Of a DNA stretch of 64,000 nt, positions 1 to 8,499 are shown one piece after another. This DNA is from VBAS01 sp964508655 (GTDB taxonomy: Bacteria; Bacteroidota; Bacteroidia; Chitinophagales; Chitinophagaceae): positions 8,341-72,340 of the forward strand of contig CAZDUO010000007.1 in NCBI GenBank assembly GCA_964508655.1. Reading direction: 5' to 3'. How positions within the stretch are numbered: position 1 is the first letter of the stretch; every line of letters starts with the position of its first letter. The notes beneath the pieces are model-generated. The model saw nothing but the letters and a program-made list of their open reading frames with translations, was not told where the DNA came from and made no database searches. The position numbers and the translations under genes are program-made.

Positions 1-1586
1 CTTACCGCTCAGCATTCAAGCTTGCGGAATATGTAGAACGGAGTTACGACTCGGATGAAGCACGGCTGTTTCTGAACAGGATTAAATACGGAGTGCATAG
101 CCGGCCGATTGATATCAGCCTGTTATTATATGATGAAACCGGCGATAAAACCTTTCTTGAGGAAGCCTGGCAGTTTGACCAGATGAACAAAGCCTCGATA
201 CTTTCTTTTAATATAAATGTAAATGAAATAAAAACTACAGCGGAATTTAACAGACAGGAAAAAGAAATTAAATCAGTCATCACACGCCTTTCACTGCGGG
301 CCGCCCAGGAAGCCGACAGCAACCGTATACAGGAGTTAAACGCGACCATCCGTGATTATGAAATAGAACTGGGAAAAGTGCAGGAAATCATTGCAGCATC
401 CGGTGATTATAAAGCCCTGCACCGGAACATACCAACGGTAAGCCGCCTGCAGCGCTCCGTGCTGGATAAACATACAGCCCTGTTGAGTTACCATCTTTCT
501 GAAAAAGAATTGCTGATTTTATGTATTACTCAAAAAAAATATTTTTATAAAAAAATTCCCTCCCCGCCCGTCTTTTATTCATCCATTGACTCACTGGTAA
601 AAGCGCTGCACAATGTGAACAGTGACGAAAAATTCAGTGCGGGCAATATTGCTGAAAGACTTTATGCCTGGCTGATTAAACCTGTTGACAGCGGGCTGGC
701 TTCCGTTGACCGGCTGATCATTATTCCCGACGACGAACTGAATTATCTTCCATTTGAAACTTTGCTTGATGAAAACGGCCGGTGGCTGACGGAAAATTTT
801 ACGGTGCAATACCAGTACACTGCATCGCTGCTGGAAAAAAGGAAAAAAAAATATGCTGCTGCCGGTGTTTTGTCTTTTGCACCTTTTGCCAATGCCGGCA
901 CAGATGATTTCAGCCGGCTGAATTATTCTGCTGAGGAAATTAAGGACCTGGGTGGGAAGCAGTATTTTGACAACACCGCAACAAAAAAACAATTTTTACT
1001 TGCTGCAAATTCTTTTCCTGTCATTCATTTGGCCACGCATGCACGGGTAAATGATAAATTGCCGTTTCAATCCTTTATTGCATTTGCCGGTGGAAACAAT
1101 TCTGATTCGGTGGTATCACGGCTTTATACTGAGGAAATTTATAACCTGGCGCTCGACAGCACACGGCTCGTAATACTCAGCGCCTGCGAAACTGGTGCCG
1201 GCCAGCTGGTGCATGGCGAAGGCATGATGAGCTTGTCCAGGGCTTTTGCTTATGCCGGCTGTCCCGATATTGTAACTTCCCTTTGGAAAGCAGAAGATAA
1301 AACAACGGCTTTTTTAACCCGGCGGCTTCATTTTTATCTTTCAGAAAAATTATCTGCCGATAAGGCGCTTCACCTTGCTAAGCTTGACCTGCTGAAAAGC
1401 AGCGAAATTGAAGAACGGCTGAAGACACCCAACTACTGGGCGCATTTAATCTTCATCGGCGCATATGAACCCGGGCGGCAACCATTTTTCAAATGGTGGT
1501 ATGCAATACCTTTTCTGCTAATTACCGGTACATGGATATTTTTCAGACGCAGAAAAAAAATTCATAAGACTATTTCTTCTTCCTGA
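1..1586 (+). CDS. TPR/CHAT-domain caspase-like protein, 5' truncated
   Basis: The reading frame is open from the left edge, so the start lies outside the window; a GTG at 93 is only an internal candidate. The first 200 visible residues are helical and TPR-like. The C-terminal half is a CHAT domain (caspase/HetF-associated peptidase fold) with the expected dyad: His in LATHARVND (codon 1038) and Cys in LSACETGAG (codon 1185), followed by the usual GEGMMSLSRAF stretch. A single membrane helix sits at the extreme C-terminus (WWYAIPFLLITG), followed by a basic tail, which would leave the protease domain tethered. CHAT proteins are caspase-like proteases in signalling or defence; the substrate here is unknown. 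The gene ends convergently, overlapping the next gene by 17 bp. Confidence 0.88.
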   Translation, partial: YRSAFKLAEYVERSYDSDEARLFLNRIKYGVHSRPIDISLLLYDETGDKTFLEEAWQFDQMNKASILSFNINVNEIKTTAEFNRQEKEIKSVITRLSLRAAQEADSNRIQELNATIRDYEIELGKVQEIIAASGDYKALHRNIPTVSRLQRSVLDKHTALLSYHLSEKELLILCITQKKYFYKKIPSPPVFYSSIDSLVKALHNVNSDEKFSAGNIAERLYAWLIKPVDSGLASVDRLIIIPDDELNYLPFETLLDENGRWLTENFTVQYQYTASLLEKRKKKYAAAGVLSFAPFANAGTDDFSRLNYSAEEIKDLGGKQYFDNTATKKQFLLAANSFPVIHLATHARVNDKLPFQSFIAFAGGNNSDSVVSRLYTEEIYNLALDSTRLVILSACETGAGQLVHGEGMMSLSRAFAYAGCPDIVTSLWKAEDKTTAFLTRRLHFYLSEKLSADKALHLAKLDLLKSSEIEERLKTPNYWAHLIFIGAYEPGRQPFFKWWYAIPFLLITGTWIFFRRRKKIHKTISSS

Positions 1587-2451
1587 TTTGGAATGAGCGG
1601 GAAATATTAAAGCCAAACTGGATATCGCCATTGCTCCAGTTATTGGTTGTTTCCGTTAAAAATACTTTTTCATTCATGCCGACGGCATTGGTAAAATGAA
1701 GCTGAAAAACATGACCGCCGGTTTCAATATCAAAGCCCACTGACAAGGGATTCAGCGTGCCGTCAGCCGGGTTGGGATTGATACGGTAATAATAATCCAC
1801 GTTCAGCGAAATGCGCCTGCTGAGTCGTAAACGGCTACCAACACCAACAGCATACAAATCATTCGGATCTTCCACCGCCGGCACCAGGTTGCGGTGAACA
1901 ATAGTGGGCATTAGCTGCAATGAAAACCCATCGCTGATTTTACTGCCAATTATTAACTGCCCGTAATGTGCCAGACGGGATGAGAAGTAATTTTTTCTTG
2001 TGGAATCGGTAAATTTCAACGTTGACAGGCTTGTTCCGCCAACTGCCAGGAGTGAAAAAGGCAGTCCGCCTTTACCTATTGCCTGGTGAAAGAGCCTGTA
2101 CTTGATAAATCCGTCCAGCTCTTTTTTGTTGGTGCTGCGGCCAACACCTATCATCAGGTTTTTTGCAAGGCCAAAATCGAAACCCATCCGCATGGTGGCA
2201 TTGTCGAGCCCGAACATTTCGTACAGCCCACTGTTTATATTGCCAAAGCGATGAAGGATGCGGAAATCCATCACACCGGGCCGTATCATTTCCATACTCT
2301 GGCTCATGATGACCCGACTCGATTTGAATGCATAATCGACAAATTCTTTTTTGGGTTTATCTTCTCCCACCAGGCTCAACAAATCATCCTGCGCCTCCAG
2401 GGTGCCGGCTATAAACAGAATTACCGGTAAAAGAAAACTGCTTTTATTCAT
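1570..2451 (-). CDS. DUF5777 family beta-barrel protein
   Basis: 293 aa with a cleavable signal peptide ending near TLEAQ at residue 21. The body is rich in alternating aromatic and polar strands (GFDFGLAKNLMIGVG, ISLNVDYYYRIN, GHVFQLHFTNA), ending in an aromatic, basic tail, as expected for an outer-membrane barrel. I recognise the DUF5777 family, which in Bacteroidota often lies next to YceI and c-type cytochrome genes, as here. It is the last gene of a minus-strand run that starts at 4583, 20 bp from yceI. Function is unproven; an outer-membrane conduit or scaffold for the cytochromes is an inference from context. Confidence 0.85.
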   Translation of the reverse strand: MNKSSFLLPVILFIAGTLEAQDDLLSLVGEDKPKKEFVDYAFKSSRVIMSQSMEMIRPGVMDFRILHRFGNINSGLYEMFGLDNATMRMGFDFGLAKNLMIGVGRSTNKKELDGFIKYRLFHQAIGKGGLPFSLLAVGGTSLSTLKFTDSTRKNYFSSRLAHYGQLIIGSKISDGFSLQLMPTIVHRNLVPAVEDPNDLYAVGVGSRLRLSRRISLNVDYYYRINPNPADGTLNPLSVGFDIETGGHVFQLHFTNAVGMNEKVFLTETTNNWSNGDIQFGFNISRSFQIRKKK

Positions 2452-2471
2452 TGTCTTATTTTTTTATTGTA

Positions 2472-3023
2472 TTAACCCTTCAGGGGTTCGAGTGAGCAAT
2501 CCACAGTTATTTTCACATTATTGGAAATATTATCTTTTACCAACCGGGGTATTTCAATTTTATAGTCGGAAAGCAGTATGATGAATTCGGCAACTGTAAG
2601 CAGTTTATCCTGCTTTACCACGATAGTACCCTTTGTTTCCACTTCTCTTGTCTCGCCGTGTATGGTCAACATCCCTTTCACTTTGGCGGAGTAAGTGCCT
2701 TCTTTTGTATAATTAATTTCATTATTGTTAAGCACCTGGCCTTTAAAATCCGCTTTCGGGTATTTGTGACTTTCCACATAGTTTTCATTGAAATGTTCCT
2801 GCATCAGGGCTTTTTCAAATTCAAAACCCTTCATCAGCACGGCAAACTGCATGTTGCCGGTTTTGGTATCCAGCACACAGGTGACACTTTTGTGGTTGGC
2901 TTCTATGTTTTCCAGCGGCGCTTTTGAATGAAAGGTTACGCTTCCGCTCTTGGTGAAAAATTTATCCTGTGCTTTTACGATGGAAGCACATAGAATGAAA
3001 CTCAATACAATGAGATTTTTCAT
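2472..3023 (-). CDS. YceI family periplasmic protein
   Basis: 183 aa with a signal peptide cleaved after IVKAQ. The mature part fits the YceI lipocalin-like barrel: SGSVTFHSKAPLENIEA, the central HFNENYVESHKYPKADFKG block and the GMLTIHGETREV block are all diagnostic. YceI proteins bind isoprenoid or other amphiphilic molecules in the periplasm. The gene lies between the DUF5777 barrel and the OB-fold protein with 16-20 bp spacing, so it is probably co-transcribed. Binding of a quinone-like molecule for the neighbouring cytochromes is possible but inferred. Confidence 0.9.
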   Translation of the reverse strand: MKNLIVLSFILCASIVKAQDKFFTKSGSVTFHSKAPLENIEANHKSVTCVLDTKTGNMQFAVLMKGFEFEKALMQEHFNENYVESHKYPKADFKGQVLNNNEINYTKEGTYSAKVKGMLTIHGETREVETKGTIVVKQDKLLTVAEFIILLSDYKIEIPRLVKDNISNNVKITVDCSLEPLKG

Positions 3024-3038
3024 GACTGTAAATTTTAT

Positions 3039-3488
3039 TTATTGATTATTGTTTTTTTCCAGTACGCAGCGGTTCAGTATTACATCGGAACCGAGCAGTT
3101 CATCATGATTAAAACCGGTGCAGGCTCCTTTTACGGTTACCGTATTTCCTTCCGTAATGCCCTGCAGATCGTTTACATGAACTGAATTCATACTGCACCT
3201 TACTGAAGATATGCCGGCATCGTCAAGCACTATCGTGTATTGCCCGCGGTCATTTTTTTCCAGCTTTCTTACTGTTCCTTTTACCGCTATTATTTTATCC
3301 AGAAGTTTTGCATTGGCATCCGCTTCATTTTTTTCAAAAACGCTGATAATTTCTGCAGCTGACATTGATAAATCGGCTTTCACCCGGTCCAGGTCTTTAA
3401 CTTTTCGGCTGTATTCGCCATATCCAAACCATCCGCCACCAATAATGGCAATGGCCAAAATTGAAATGATGATTCTTTTCTTTTTCAT
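3039..3488 (-). CDS. membrane-anchored OB-fold (tRNA_anti-like) protein
   Basis: 149 aa. The N-terminus is a basic start plus one membrane helix (IIISILAIAIIGGGWFGYGEY). A short linker leads to an OB-fold-like domain at about residues 50-145 (AVKGTVRKLEKNDRGQYTIVL, GNTVTVKGACTGFNHDELLG, DVILNRC). This matches small Bacteroidota tRNA_anti-like proteins, which are periplasmic and not known to bind nucleic acid. Cys residues in SSVRCSMN, KGACTG and NRC could form disulfides. It sits inside the cytochrome/YceI/DUF5777 run with 12-15 bp gaps. Role unknown. Confidence 0.75.
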   Translation of the reverse strand: MKKKRIIISILAIAIIGGGWFGYGEYSRKVKDLDRVKADLSMSAAEIISVFEKNEADANAKLLDKIIAVKGTVRKLEKNDRGQYTIVLDDAGISSVRCSMNSVHVNDLQGITEGNTVTVKGACTGFNHDELLGSDVILNRCVLEKNNNQ

Positions 3489-3500
3489 AGCTTTTATTTT

Positions 3501-3866
3501 TTAGTTATTTAATGCCCCGTCATCAATCCATGCCTTGATCTTGCTTATGGTACAGACATTCATTTTGTTTCCGCCTTTTGGCATAGGTGAATATCCGCTC
3601 ATGTGATTGATGCTTCCGTAGAGTTTTCCGTTCAACGCTGCGGTTTTAACGTCAGCATAGCTGCCCAGGGAAATATTACCCGATGGGGTTGTGCCGCTGT
3701 GGCAGCCAATACAGCCGTAGTTCTGTAAAGCAGGCAGCACAGAATTGGTATAGCTTACATTGGCGGTATCGCAAGCGCCGGCAGGATAAAGAAGTTCTTC
3801 TTTATCGTAATAACATCCTGCTAAAACCAGCATGCAAATAATAATAACAGCTTTTATTTTTTTCAT
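3501..3866 (-). CDS. small c-type cytochrome lipoprotein
   Basis: 121 aa. The SPII signal has lipobox LAGC at residues 16-19. One haem-binding CIGCH motif lies near residue 55, with a distal Met candidate in SPMPKGG and a C-terminal KIKAWIDDGALNN helix typical of the Planctomycete-type cytochrome c domains common in Bacteroidota. It is nearly the same module as the second domain of the upstream gene (GYSPMPK, CTISKIKAWI versus CELTQIRKWI), so the two look like paralogues. Expected to be a lipid-anchored electron carrier. The gap to the upstream gene is only 6 bp. Confidence 0.85.
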   Translation of the reverse strand: MKKIKAVIIICMLVLAGCYYDKEELLYPAGACDTANVSYTNSVLPALQNYGCIGCHSGTTPSGNISLGSYADVKTAALNGKLYGSINHMSGYSPMPKGGNKMNVCTISKIKAWIDDGALNN

Positions 3867-3872
3867 TTCCTT

Positions 3873-4583
3873 TTAGTTTTCTGGTGAGCCGCCTTCAATC
3901 CATTTTCTTATTTGAGTTAATTCACAATCAGAAAGCTTTGTTCCGTTTTTAGGCATGGGTGAATAACCCGGTAGCTGATTGACCGACCCCCACAATTTCC
4001 CGTTTGTCACCATAGTTTTTACATTGAGGTATGTGCTCAAATCAATTCCGCCCTGGGTATTGACCCCGCTGTGGCATCCCAGGCATTTGTTCTGCACCAG
4101 CGGACGAATAGCACCGCTATATGTGTAGCTGTTGCTGTCGCACATATTCTGGCATACAAGATCTTTGGCTCCCTGCTGTATCCATTCATAAATCAGTTGA
4201 ATTTGCTGTGCATTCAAAGGGTTTTGCGGCGACGGCGGCATTCTGTCATCAGGGTCGGGGTCAATAATGAGTTTATACATTTTACTATCAGCAGCATTGC
4301 CCGGCTTCACGCCGCCGGTAGTCACTGCTTTTTGATAAGAAGTGAGCACCACCCCTTCTTTGTGTGTTGCCTCATCATGACAACCGCTCATTGCACAGTT
4401 TGATATAAGTATGGGGAGCACTTGCTGCTGAAAATAAATTTTATTGGCATCACAAGGTGTGCTGTTTCCGCCGCTGCTTCCGCTGCCATCATTGGCCGGC
4501 AATTCAGCATAGGGGTGTTTACAGGAAATAACGAATAATAGTGATGACCCCACGAGAATGAGGTAATACAACTGCCTGCTCAT
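3873..4583 (-). CDS. two-domain c-type cytochrome lipoprotein
   Basis: 236 aa from the ATG at 4583 (MSRQLYYL), chosen because it gives a clean SPII signal ending in FVISC; a longer form could begin at 4610. Two cytochrome c-like domains follow. The first carries the spaced motif CAMSGCH (Cys-X3-Cys-His) rather than CXXCH, plus DPDDRMPPS with a candidate Met ligand. The second has canonical CLGCH, SPMPKNGTK and an RKWIEGG tail. It is the first gene of the minus-strand redox cluster. CX3CH haem sites occur in this family, but attachment of the first haem is not certain from sequence. Confidence 0.83.
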   Translation of the reverse strand: MSRQLYYLILVGSSLLFVISCKHPYAELPANDGSGSSGGNSTPCDANKIYFQQQVLPILISNCAMSGCHDEATHKEGVVLTSYQKAVTTGGVKPGNAADSKMYKLIIDPDPDDRMPPSPQNPLNAQQIQLIYEWIQQGAKDLVCQNMCDSNSYTYSGAIRPLVQNKCLGCHSGVNTQGGIDLSTYLNVKTMVTNGKLWGSVNQLPGYSPMPKNGTKLSDCELTQIRKWIEGGSPEN

Positions 4584-4681
4584 GTTGGTTTTTTTAAGGG
4601 TTAAAATCAATCATGAATGGAAAACTTTGCCTGGACCCGGAGAATAGTAAACACAGGATACAGGAATGTAACCGTTTGAAA

Positions 4682-4713
4682 CAAAAACCCCGCCAGAAAG
4701 ATTTCAGCGGGGT
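4682..4713 (-). terminator. intrinsic terminator of the DUF4382 gene
   Basis: ACCCCGC (4687-4693) pairs perfectly with GCGGGGT (4707-4713). Read on the minus strand, the hairpin is followed by TTTTTG. It lies 29 bp after the stop of the DUF4382 gene and separates it from the cytochrome cluster. Confidence 0.8.
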
Positions 4714-4741
4714 GCAGTTTTCCGTAGGCAGGCAAAAAAAT

Positions 4742-5560
4742 CTATTGATGCAGTGTTATCGTTGACAGATGAGTGTCTTCACCTGCTCTTACTACTACAT
4801 TGTTGATCGTTGTATCACGATAACCGTTGTTGCCGTCAATAAAAACGATGTAAGTGTCTGCAATCAGCCCGACAATTTTGAATTCACCATCATCATCGTC
4901 GGGAATAGCTATGGTGGTATCGGCGCCGCGGATAGCCATTACTATGGCATCGGCTGCTAGCGGTAATACCCTACCTTCAATTCGGCCGGTATTGCGATGA
5001 GTGAAAATTTTAATGCTTGCTTTCAATTCAAAACCGTTGTTGTTGCCCGGGCCGCTGTTGTCAACTTGAATAGACCGGCCTGCATCAAAATCAATCCAGA
5101 AAAAAACCTGGTCGGGTGGCACAATATCAAAATTCGATTCGTCAATATTGACCACAACTTCTCTTTCATCATCATCCACCCGAAGCGGAAAACTCTGATT
5201 GTTTATCATTACCGAATTCTGTGTGCCTAAAGTGAGGCGAACCTTCCTTATCCGGTTGTTTGGCAGGGTGCCCGTGGCAAACAATGTATCCAGCCCGTTT
5301 CTGAAGCGGAGAATATTATACACGCCGGGGTTGATGTTAAGCATCACCCAGCCTCCGTTGGGCAGGCTATCATCCTCCAGTTTCACTTCCAGTTTTTGAA
5401 TGTCAATAAAAACACTGTCAAACACCGGGGTGTCGTGGTCGGTAAGATACACAGTTACTTTTACCGGCCGGTTGTTTTCTCCCGCTTCTTTCTGGCAGGC
5501 ATAAAAAATAAAAAAGGAAATGATGGCAATCGCTGCAGTAATTCGTTTAATGTTTTTCAT
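4742..5560 (-). CDS. DUF4382 domain lipoprotein
   Basis: 272 aa. SPII signal peptide with Cys at about residue 22 (FFIFYACQKE). Residues 33-180 match the DUF4382 pattern: VKVTVYLTDHDTPVFDSVFIDI, then LEVKLEDDS, GVYNILRFRNGLDTLFATG and a hydrophobic WIDFDAGRS strand. A carboxypeptidase-regulatory/Cna-B-like beta-sandwich follows (GRIEGRVLPL, DTYIVFIDG). Lipid-anchored and probably surface or periplasmic; no enzymatic role is known for the family. It has its own intrinsic terminator downstream. Confidence 0.82.
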   Translation of the reverse strand: MKNIKRITAAIAIISFFIFYACQKEAGENNRPVKVTVYLTDHDTPVFDSVFIDIQKLEVKLEDDSLPNGGWVMLNINPGVYNILRFRNGLDTLFATGTLPNNRIRKVRLTLGTQNSVMINNQSFPLRVDDDEREVVVNIDESNFDIVPPDQVFFWIDFDAGRSIQVDNSGPGNNNGFELKASIKIFTHRNTGRIEGRVLPLAADAIVMAIRGADTTIAIPDDDDGEFKIVGLIADTYIVFIDGNNGYRDTTINNVVVRAGEDTHLSTITLHQ

Positions 5561-5620
5561 AATGGTTTAATTTTAGTTTTCAAAAAAAATACTCCGGTAC
5601 AGAAGAAAGATGGCGCTGTA

Positions 5621-6031
5621 TCAGTTTTTGGTAAATGTGAGAAACTCGTTGCTTGATGCATTATCATCCGTCAGTTTTATTTCGGTGTCAGTGGCTGAAA
5701 TAATCTTCCAGTCGTCGGTCAGCTCGCCAAGCGGTTTGTTGCTGTCCACTTTTGGCCCGAGGTCAATGATAAATTTGTTGGAGCTGTTGTCAACATGCCA
5801 GCTGCCGTTTTGAGATACACTGTTTTTTGTGGCTGTCATAGTGCCATTATTGTTGAAAGAAAAAATATAGCCGGCAAAATCACTGGTCTCATCGTTGCCG
5901 CTGTCGGTAAAAAGCGTAACCCGCCAGGTGCCGGAAGTGACTGTATCAGCCGGGTTATTATCCAGGCTGCGGCTGCAGGCTGCAGACAGCACAATAAGGC
6001 CTATAACTGCGGCGGCAAAATTCAGTTTCAT
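5621..6031 (-). CDS. small lipocalin-like lipoprotein
   Basis: 136 aa. Lipobox SAAC with Cys at residue 19. The mature part repeats the pattern of small Bacteroidota lipocalin-like lipoproteins: TSGTWRVTLF, FSFNNNGTMTATKN, GSWHVDNSSNKFIIDLG, DWKIISATDTEIKLTDD. Function unknown. It is monocistronic, with the same orientation as its neighbours. The long AT-rich leader from 6032 to 6251 shows no further gene. Confidence 0.7.
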   Translation of the reverse strand: MKLNFAAAVIGLIVLSAACSRSLDNNPADTVTSGTWRVTLFTDSGNDETSDFAGYIFSFNNNGTMTATKNSVSQNGSWHVDNSSNKFIIDLGPKVDSNKPLGELTDDWKIISATDTEIKLTDDNASSNEFLTFTKN

Positions 6032-6251
6032 AAAGTTTATTTTGAATTAGTAACCGCGGGAAGATTTGATGTAACCTGTGAAGAGGGCCAGCGTAAATGA
6101 AATTATTACCTTAAAGCAGAATTGAATTTTTGCAGTGCAGGAATCCAATTCATAGCCACAAGATAAACCTGCTTTGAATAATGATTGTAGAAATGTTTAA
6201 AATAACAAAACCTCCCTTCCGGAAGGTATTGTGCTTCTAATCAGAATCAGT

Positions 6252-7016
6252 TTATGTCCACTTCAACCGTTTTACCCGGTTGATATACCTGCGGCTGAAT
6301 TTTTCTTTGTAAAGATGTGCGGGATTGCTTTGGATAGCATTCATCAGCGCAATGGCTTCATCAAAGTCGCGGTTTTTCAGAAACGCCAGCGCCAGGTAGT
6401 AGTCGGTCACATCTTTCAGCATCGGGTTGTTGCCGGCGCCAGCATCGGCCAGCACCACTTGGTAATTGCTGATGGCCCTTGCCACATCGCCGGTTTCAAG
6501 ATACGACATGGCAGTAAGAAAAACGTCTTTTACCGTAAGCACGGATGTGGCATTCAGCCTGATGACTACGGAATAATCTTTCTGGCGGTAAGCTTTTTCT
6601 ATGGCAGTTTCCGGGGCTGCAGCGCCGTCGCGGGTTGTACTCAGCTCGTATGCCGTATAGTTTTCAGCAAACAGCCGGTTGGGCGAAAGCCGGTAGAAAT
6701 TATATCCTTCGATAGCAAGAAAAACCAGCAGCACACTGGCAGCCACAGCCACGCTGTAGCGGATGATGCGCCGCACATTACCCATTTTTTTCACCGGTGC
6801 CTCCGTTTTCAGTTCTTTCATCATTTGCCCGTGAACATCGCTCACTCTTTCTTTCAACCCGTAATGCAACACGGCCGCTTTTGCCAGCTGCAGGCTTTCC
6901 AGTTCCATTTTCAGCTGTTCATCGGTTGCCAGCTTCTGTTCAAATTCCGCTTTCTCACTCTCTGTCATTTCTCCATCCAGGTATTTTACCAGCTCATATT
7001 GAGTAGAATTATCCAT
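6252..7016 (-). CDS. anti-sigma-like membrane protein with TPR-like periplasmic domain
   Basis: 254 aa. The N-terminal 75 residues resemble the cytoplasmic helical domain of anti-sigma factors (YELVKYLDGEMTESEKAEFEQ). One membrane helix lies near residues 86-107 (YSVAVAASVLLVFLAIEGY). The rest is helical with TPR-like pairs (AIEKAYRQKDYSVVIRLN, TAMSYLETGDVARAISNYQ, AFLKNRDFDEAIALMN). Its start overlaps the end of the sigma factor gene by 8 bp, so the two are almost certainly co-transcribed and co-translated. Role as anti-sigma factor is inferred from domain layout and position; no zinc-binding HxxxCxxC is present. Confidence 0.75.
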   Translation of the reverse strand: MDNSTQYELVKYLDGEMTESEKAEFEQKLATDEQLKMELESLQLAKAAVLHYGLKERVSDVHGQMMKELKTEAPVKKMGNVRRIIRYSVAVAASVLLVFLAIEGYNFYRLSPNRLFAENYTAYELSTTRDGAAAPETAIEKAYRQKDYSVVIRLNATSVLTVKDVFLTAMSYLETGDVARAISNYQVVLADAGAGNNPMLKDVTDYYLALAFLKNRDFDEAIALMNAIQSNPAHLYKEKFSRRYINRVKRLKWT

Positions 7017-7614
7017 GCAATATGTTTTTCAAGGTTTGTGTAAGAAATGGATTGGCTTTTATCATTTGTTCCAGTTGTTTCAGGCATTTGTATTTTTTGT
7101 TTCGTACCACCTGTTCATTTTCATATTCCAGGCCGGCCAGTATTTCTTTCATCGAACGGTTTTCATAATAAAACATCAGCAAAATTTCTTTACAGGTATC
7201 CCCCAACTGCTCCACCAGGCTCATCACCTGTTTTTTGGCTTCCCGCTCCACTATCAGTTCACTCACATCCGGTTCATCCTGCGGTCTTGCCTTTTCATAT
7301 TTCAGCTCCCTTATTTCGCTGCGGCCTCTTCGCTTCAGTTCATTCAGCCAGGTGTGCCGCATCATCGAAAACAAAAACGTTTTTACACTCGACTCGCCGC
7401 GGAAACGCCCCTGCTGCACCAGCCCGATAAAATTTACCAACACTTCCTGGAAAATATCTTCCGCATCCTGCTGGTTGCCGCTGTTGTTTTTTACCAGCCA
7501 GCTCAATGTTTCAAAATAGTCACGGTATATTGCCTTAAGAGCTTTGTCAAGGCCGCTGTCCTGCTGTATCGCATCCAGCAACTCCCCATCCGACAGGCTT
7601 TTTATCAGCTCCAT
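7009..7614 (-). CDS. RNA polymerase sigma factor, sigma-70/ECF family
   Basis: 201 aa. A sigma region 2 is clear (AIYRDYFETLSWLVKNNSGN, QDAEDIFQEVLVNFI, SVKTFLFSMMRHTWLNELKRR), and region 4 has a helix-turn-helix (LGDTCKEILLMFYYENRSMKEI, ENEQVVRNKKYKCLKQL). Length and lack of region 1.1/3 fit ECF-type factors. The downstream overlapping gene is the likely membrane regulator. It diverges from hscB; the shared 177-bp gap carries an 18-bp perfect palindrome. Confidence 0.9.
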   Translation of the reverse strand: MELIKSLSDGELLDAIQQDSGLDKALKAIYRDYFETLSWLVKNNSGNQQDAEDIFQEVLVNFIGLVQQGRFRGESSVKTFLFSMMRHTWLNELKRRGRSEIRELKYEKARPQDEPDVSELIVEREAKKQVMSLVEQLGDTCKEILLMFYYENRSMKEILAGLEYENEQVVRNKKYKCLKQLEQMIKANPFLTQTLKNILHG

Positions 7615-7739
7615 GCTTTATTCATTTATTTGTACCCGAAGAAACTAAATTTGTAACCTTGAAACGCTGTAAATTATTTTACTGGCAACAAAAATAATTA
7701 TTATTGAACCGGCAGCAGCGCCCTGATTAAACTTTACTT

Positions 7740-7757
7740 GTCCCGAATATTCGGGAC
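7740..7757. repeat. TCCCGA/TCGGGA palindrome, copy 1
   Basis: GTCCCGAATATTCGGGAC, a perfect 18-bp palindrome in the gap between the divergent sigma factor and hscB genes. Related hairpins occur at 14766, 28449 and 41459, which suggests a dispersed palindromic repeat rather than a local operator. An operator role for this copy cannot be excluded. Confidence 0.6.
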
Positions 7758-7791
7758 TCCGTTCAACTTTAGTGCTGCTATTTATCAAGCT

Positions 7792-8298
7792 ATGAACTAT
7801 TTTGAAATATTCGACCTGCCTGTCCAGTTGAAAGTTGACAAAGACGACCTGCCCAAAAAATATTTTGAGCTCAGCCGCCGCTTTCATCCCGATTTTTTTG
7901 CCAACGCCACAGCCGCCGAGCAGGAAAAAGCCCTGGAGATAACTGCCAGCCTGAACAAAGCATTTAAAACATTTCAAAACCCGGATGAAACCATTAAGTA
8001 TGTACTCCAGCTTAAAGGGCTGCTGGAGGAGGAAGAGAAATACCAGCTGCCAGCCGGTTTTCTGTCGCAGGTGCTGGAAATAAACGAGCAGCTGATGGAC
8101 GCTGAAGACAACCCCGCATTACGATTATCTTTGCAAACGGGTATTGACAACCTGCAATCAGAAATCTATGAGCCTGTTAAAGAAATTGTGGAGCATTATC
8201 AGGACGGTGTTACTTCCGAAAAAGAACTGCTGCAAGTAAAAGAGTACTACTACAAGAAAAAATACATCGACCGCATTCGAAGGGAGCTTGCCGGTTAA
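7792..8298 (+). CDS. hscB: Fe-S cluster assembly co-chaperone HscB
   Basis: 168 aa from the ATG at 7792 (MNYFEIFDLPVQL); the frame extends 18 codons upstream, but only this start gives the family N-terminus. The J-domain has the signature His-Pro-Asp in RRFHPDFFAN, and the C-terminal helical HSCB oligomerisation domain follows (FLSQVLEINEQLMDAE, QVKEYYYKKKYIDRI). HscB delivers the IscU scaffold to the Hsp70 HscA and stimulates its ATPase during Fe-S cluster transfer. It lies alone here, with no other isc genes in the window. Confidence 0.92.
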   Translation: MNYFEIFDLPVQLKVDKDDLPKKYFELSRRFHPDFFANATAAEQEKALEITASLNKAFKTFQNPDETIKYVLQLKGLLEEEEKYQLPAGFLSQVLEINEQLMDAEDNPALRLSLQTGIDNLQSEIYEPVKEIVEHYQDGVTSEKELLQVKEYYYKKKYIDRIRRELAG

Positions 8299-8377
8299 AA
8301 AAATAAACCCGGGTCCGGTTATGCCTTTCTTGTTTCAAATTACCATCACTGAAAACCTTATTAGGGGCGCCCTTCTC

Positions 8378-8412
8378 TGATATTAATCATGACAGCCGGT
8401 AATCGCTGTCAT
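8378..8412. promoter_or_regulatory. Crp/Fnr-like half-site dyad plus second dyad upstream of usp
   Basis: TGATATTAATCA at 8378-8389 fits TGAT-N4-ATCA, the core of Fnr-type sites. It runs directly into ATGACAGC/GCTGTCAT (8389-8396 and 8405-8412), an 8-bp dyad with an 8-nt spacer. Both lie about 90-120 bp before the universal stress protein start. The same core recurs at 13618, 14958 and 17807. Confidence 0.45.
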
Positions 8413-8499
8413 ACCCCGCTGGATTTTTGAAAAATAGTTTTGATGAGCAGGAAAAAGCCAGCCGGGGGCGGAAAAACTTTTTACACATAAAACACGTTT

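Noticed and set aside
7015..7656. Long plus-strand frame opposite the sigma factor gene
   Set aside because: Lies antisense to a clear sigma factor with full motifs; the translated product is aromatic-rich with no family signature.
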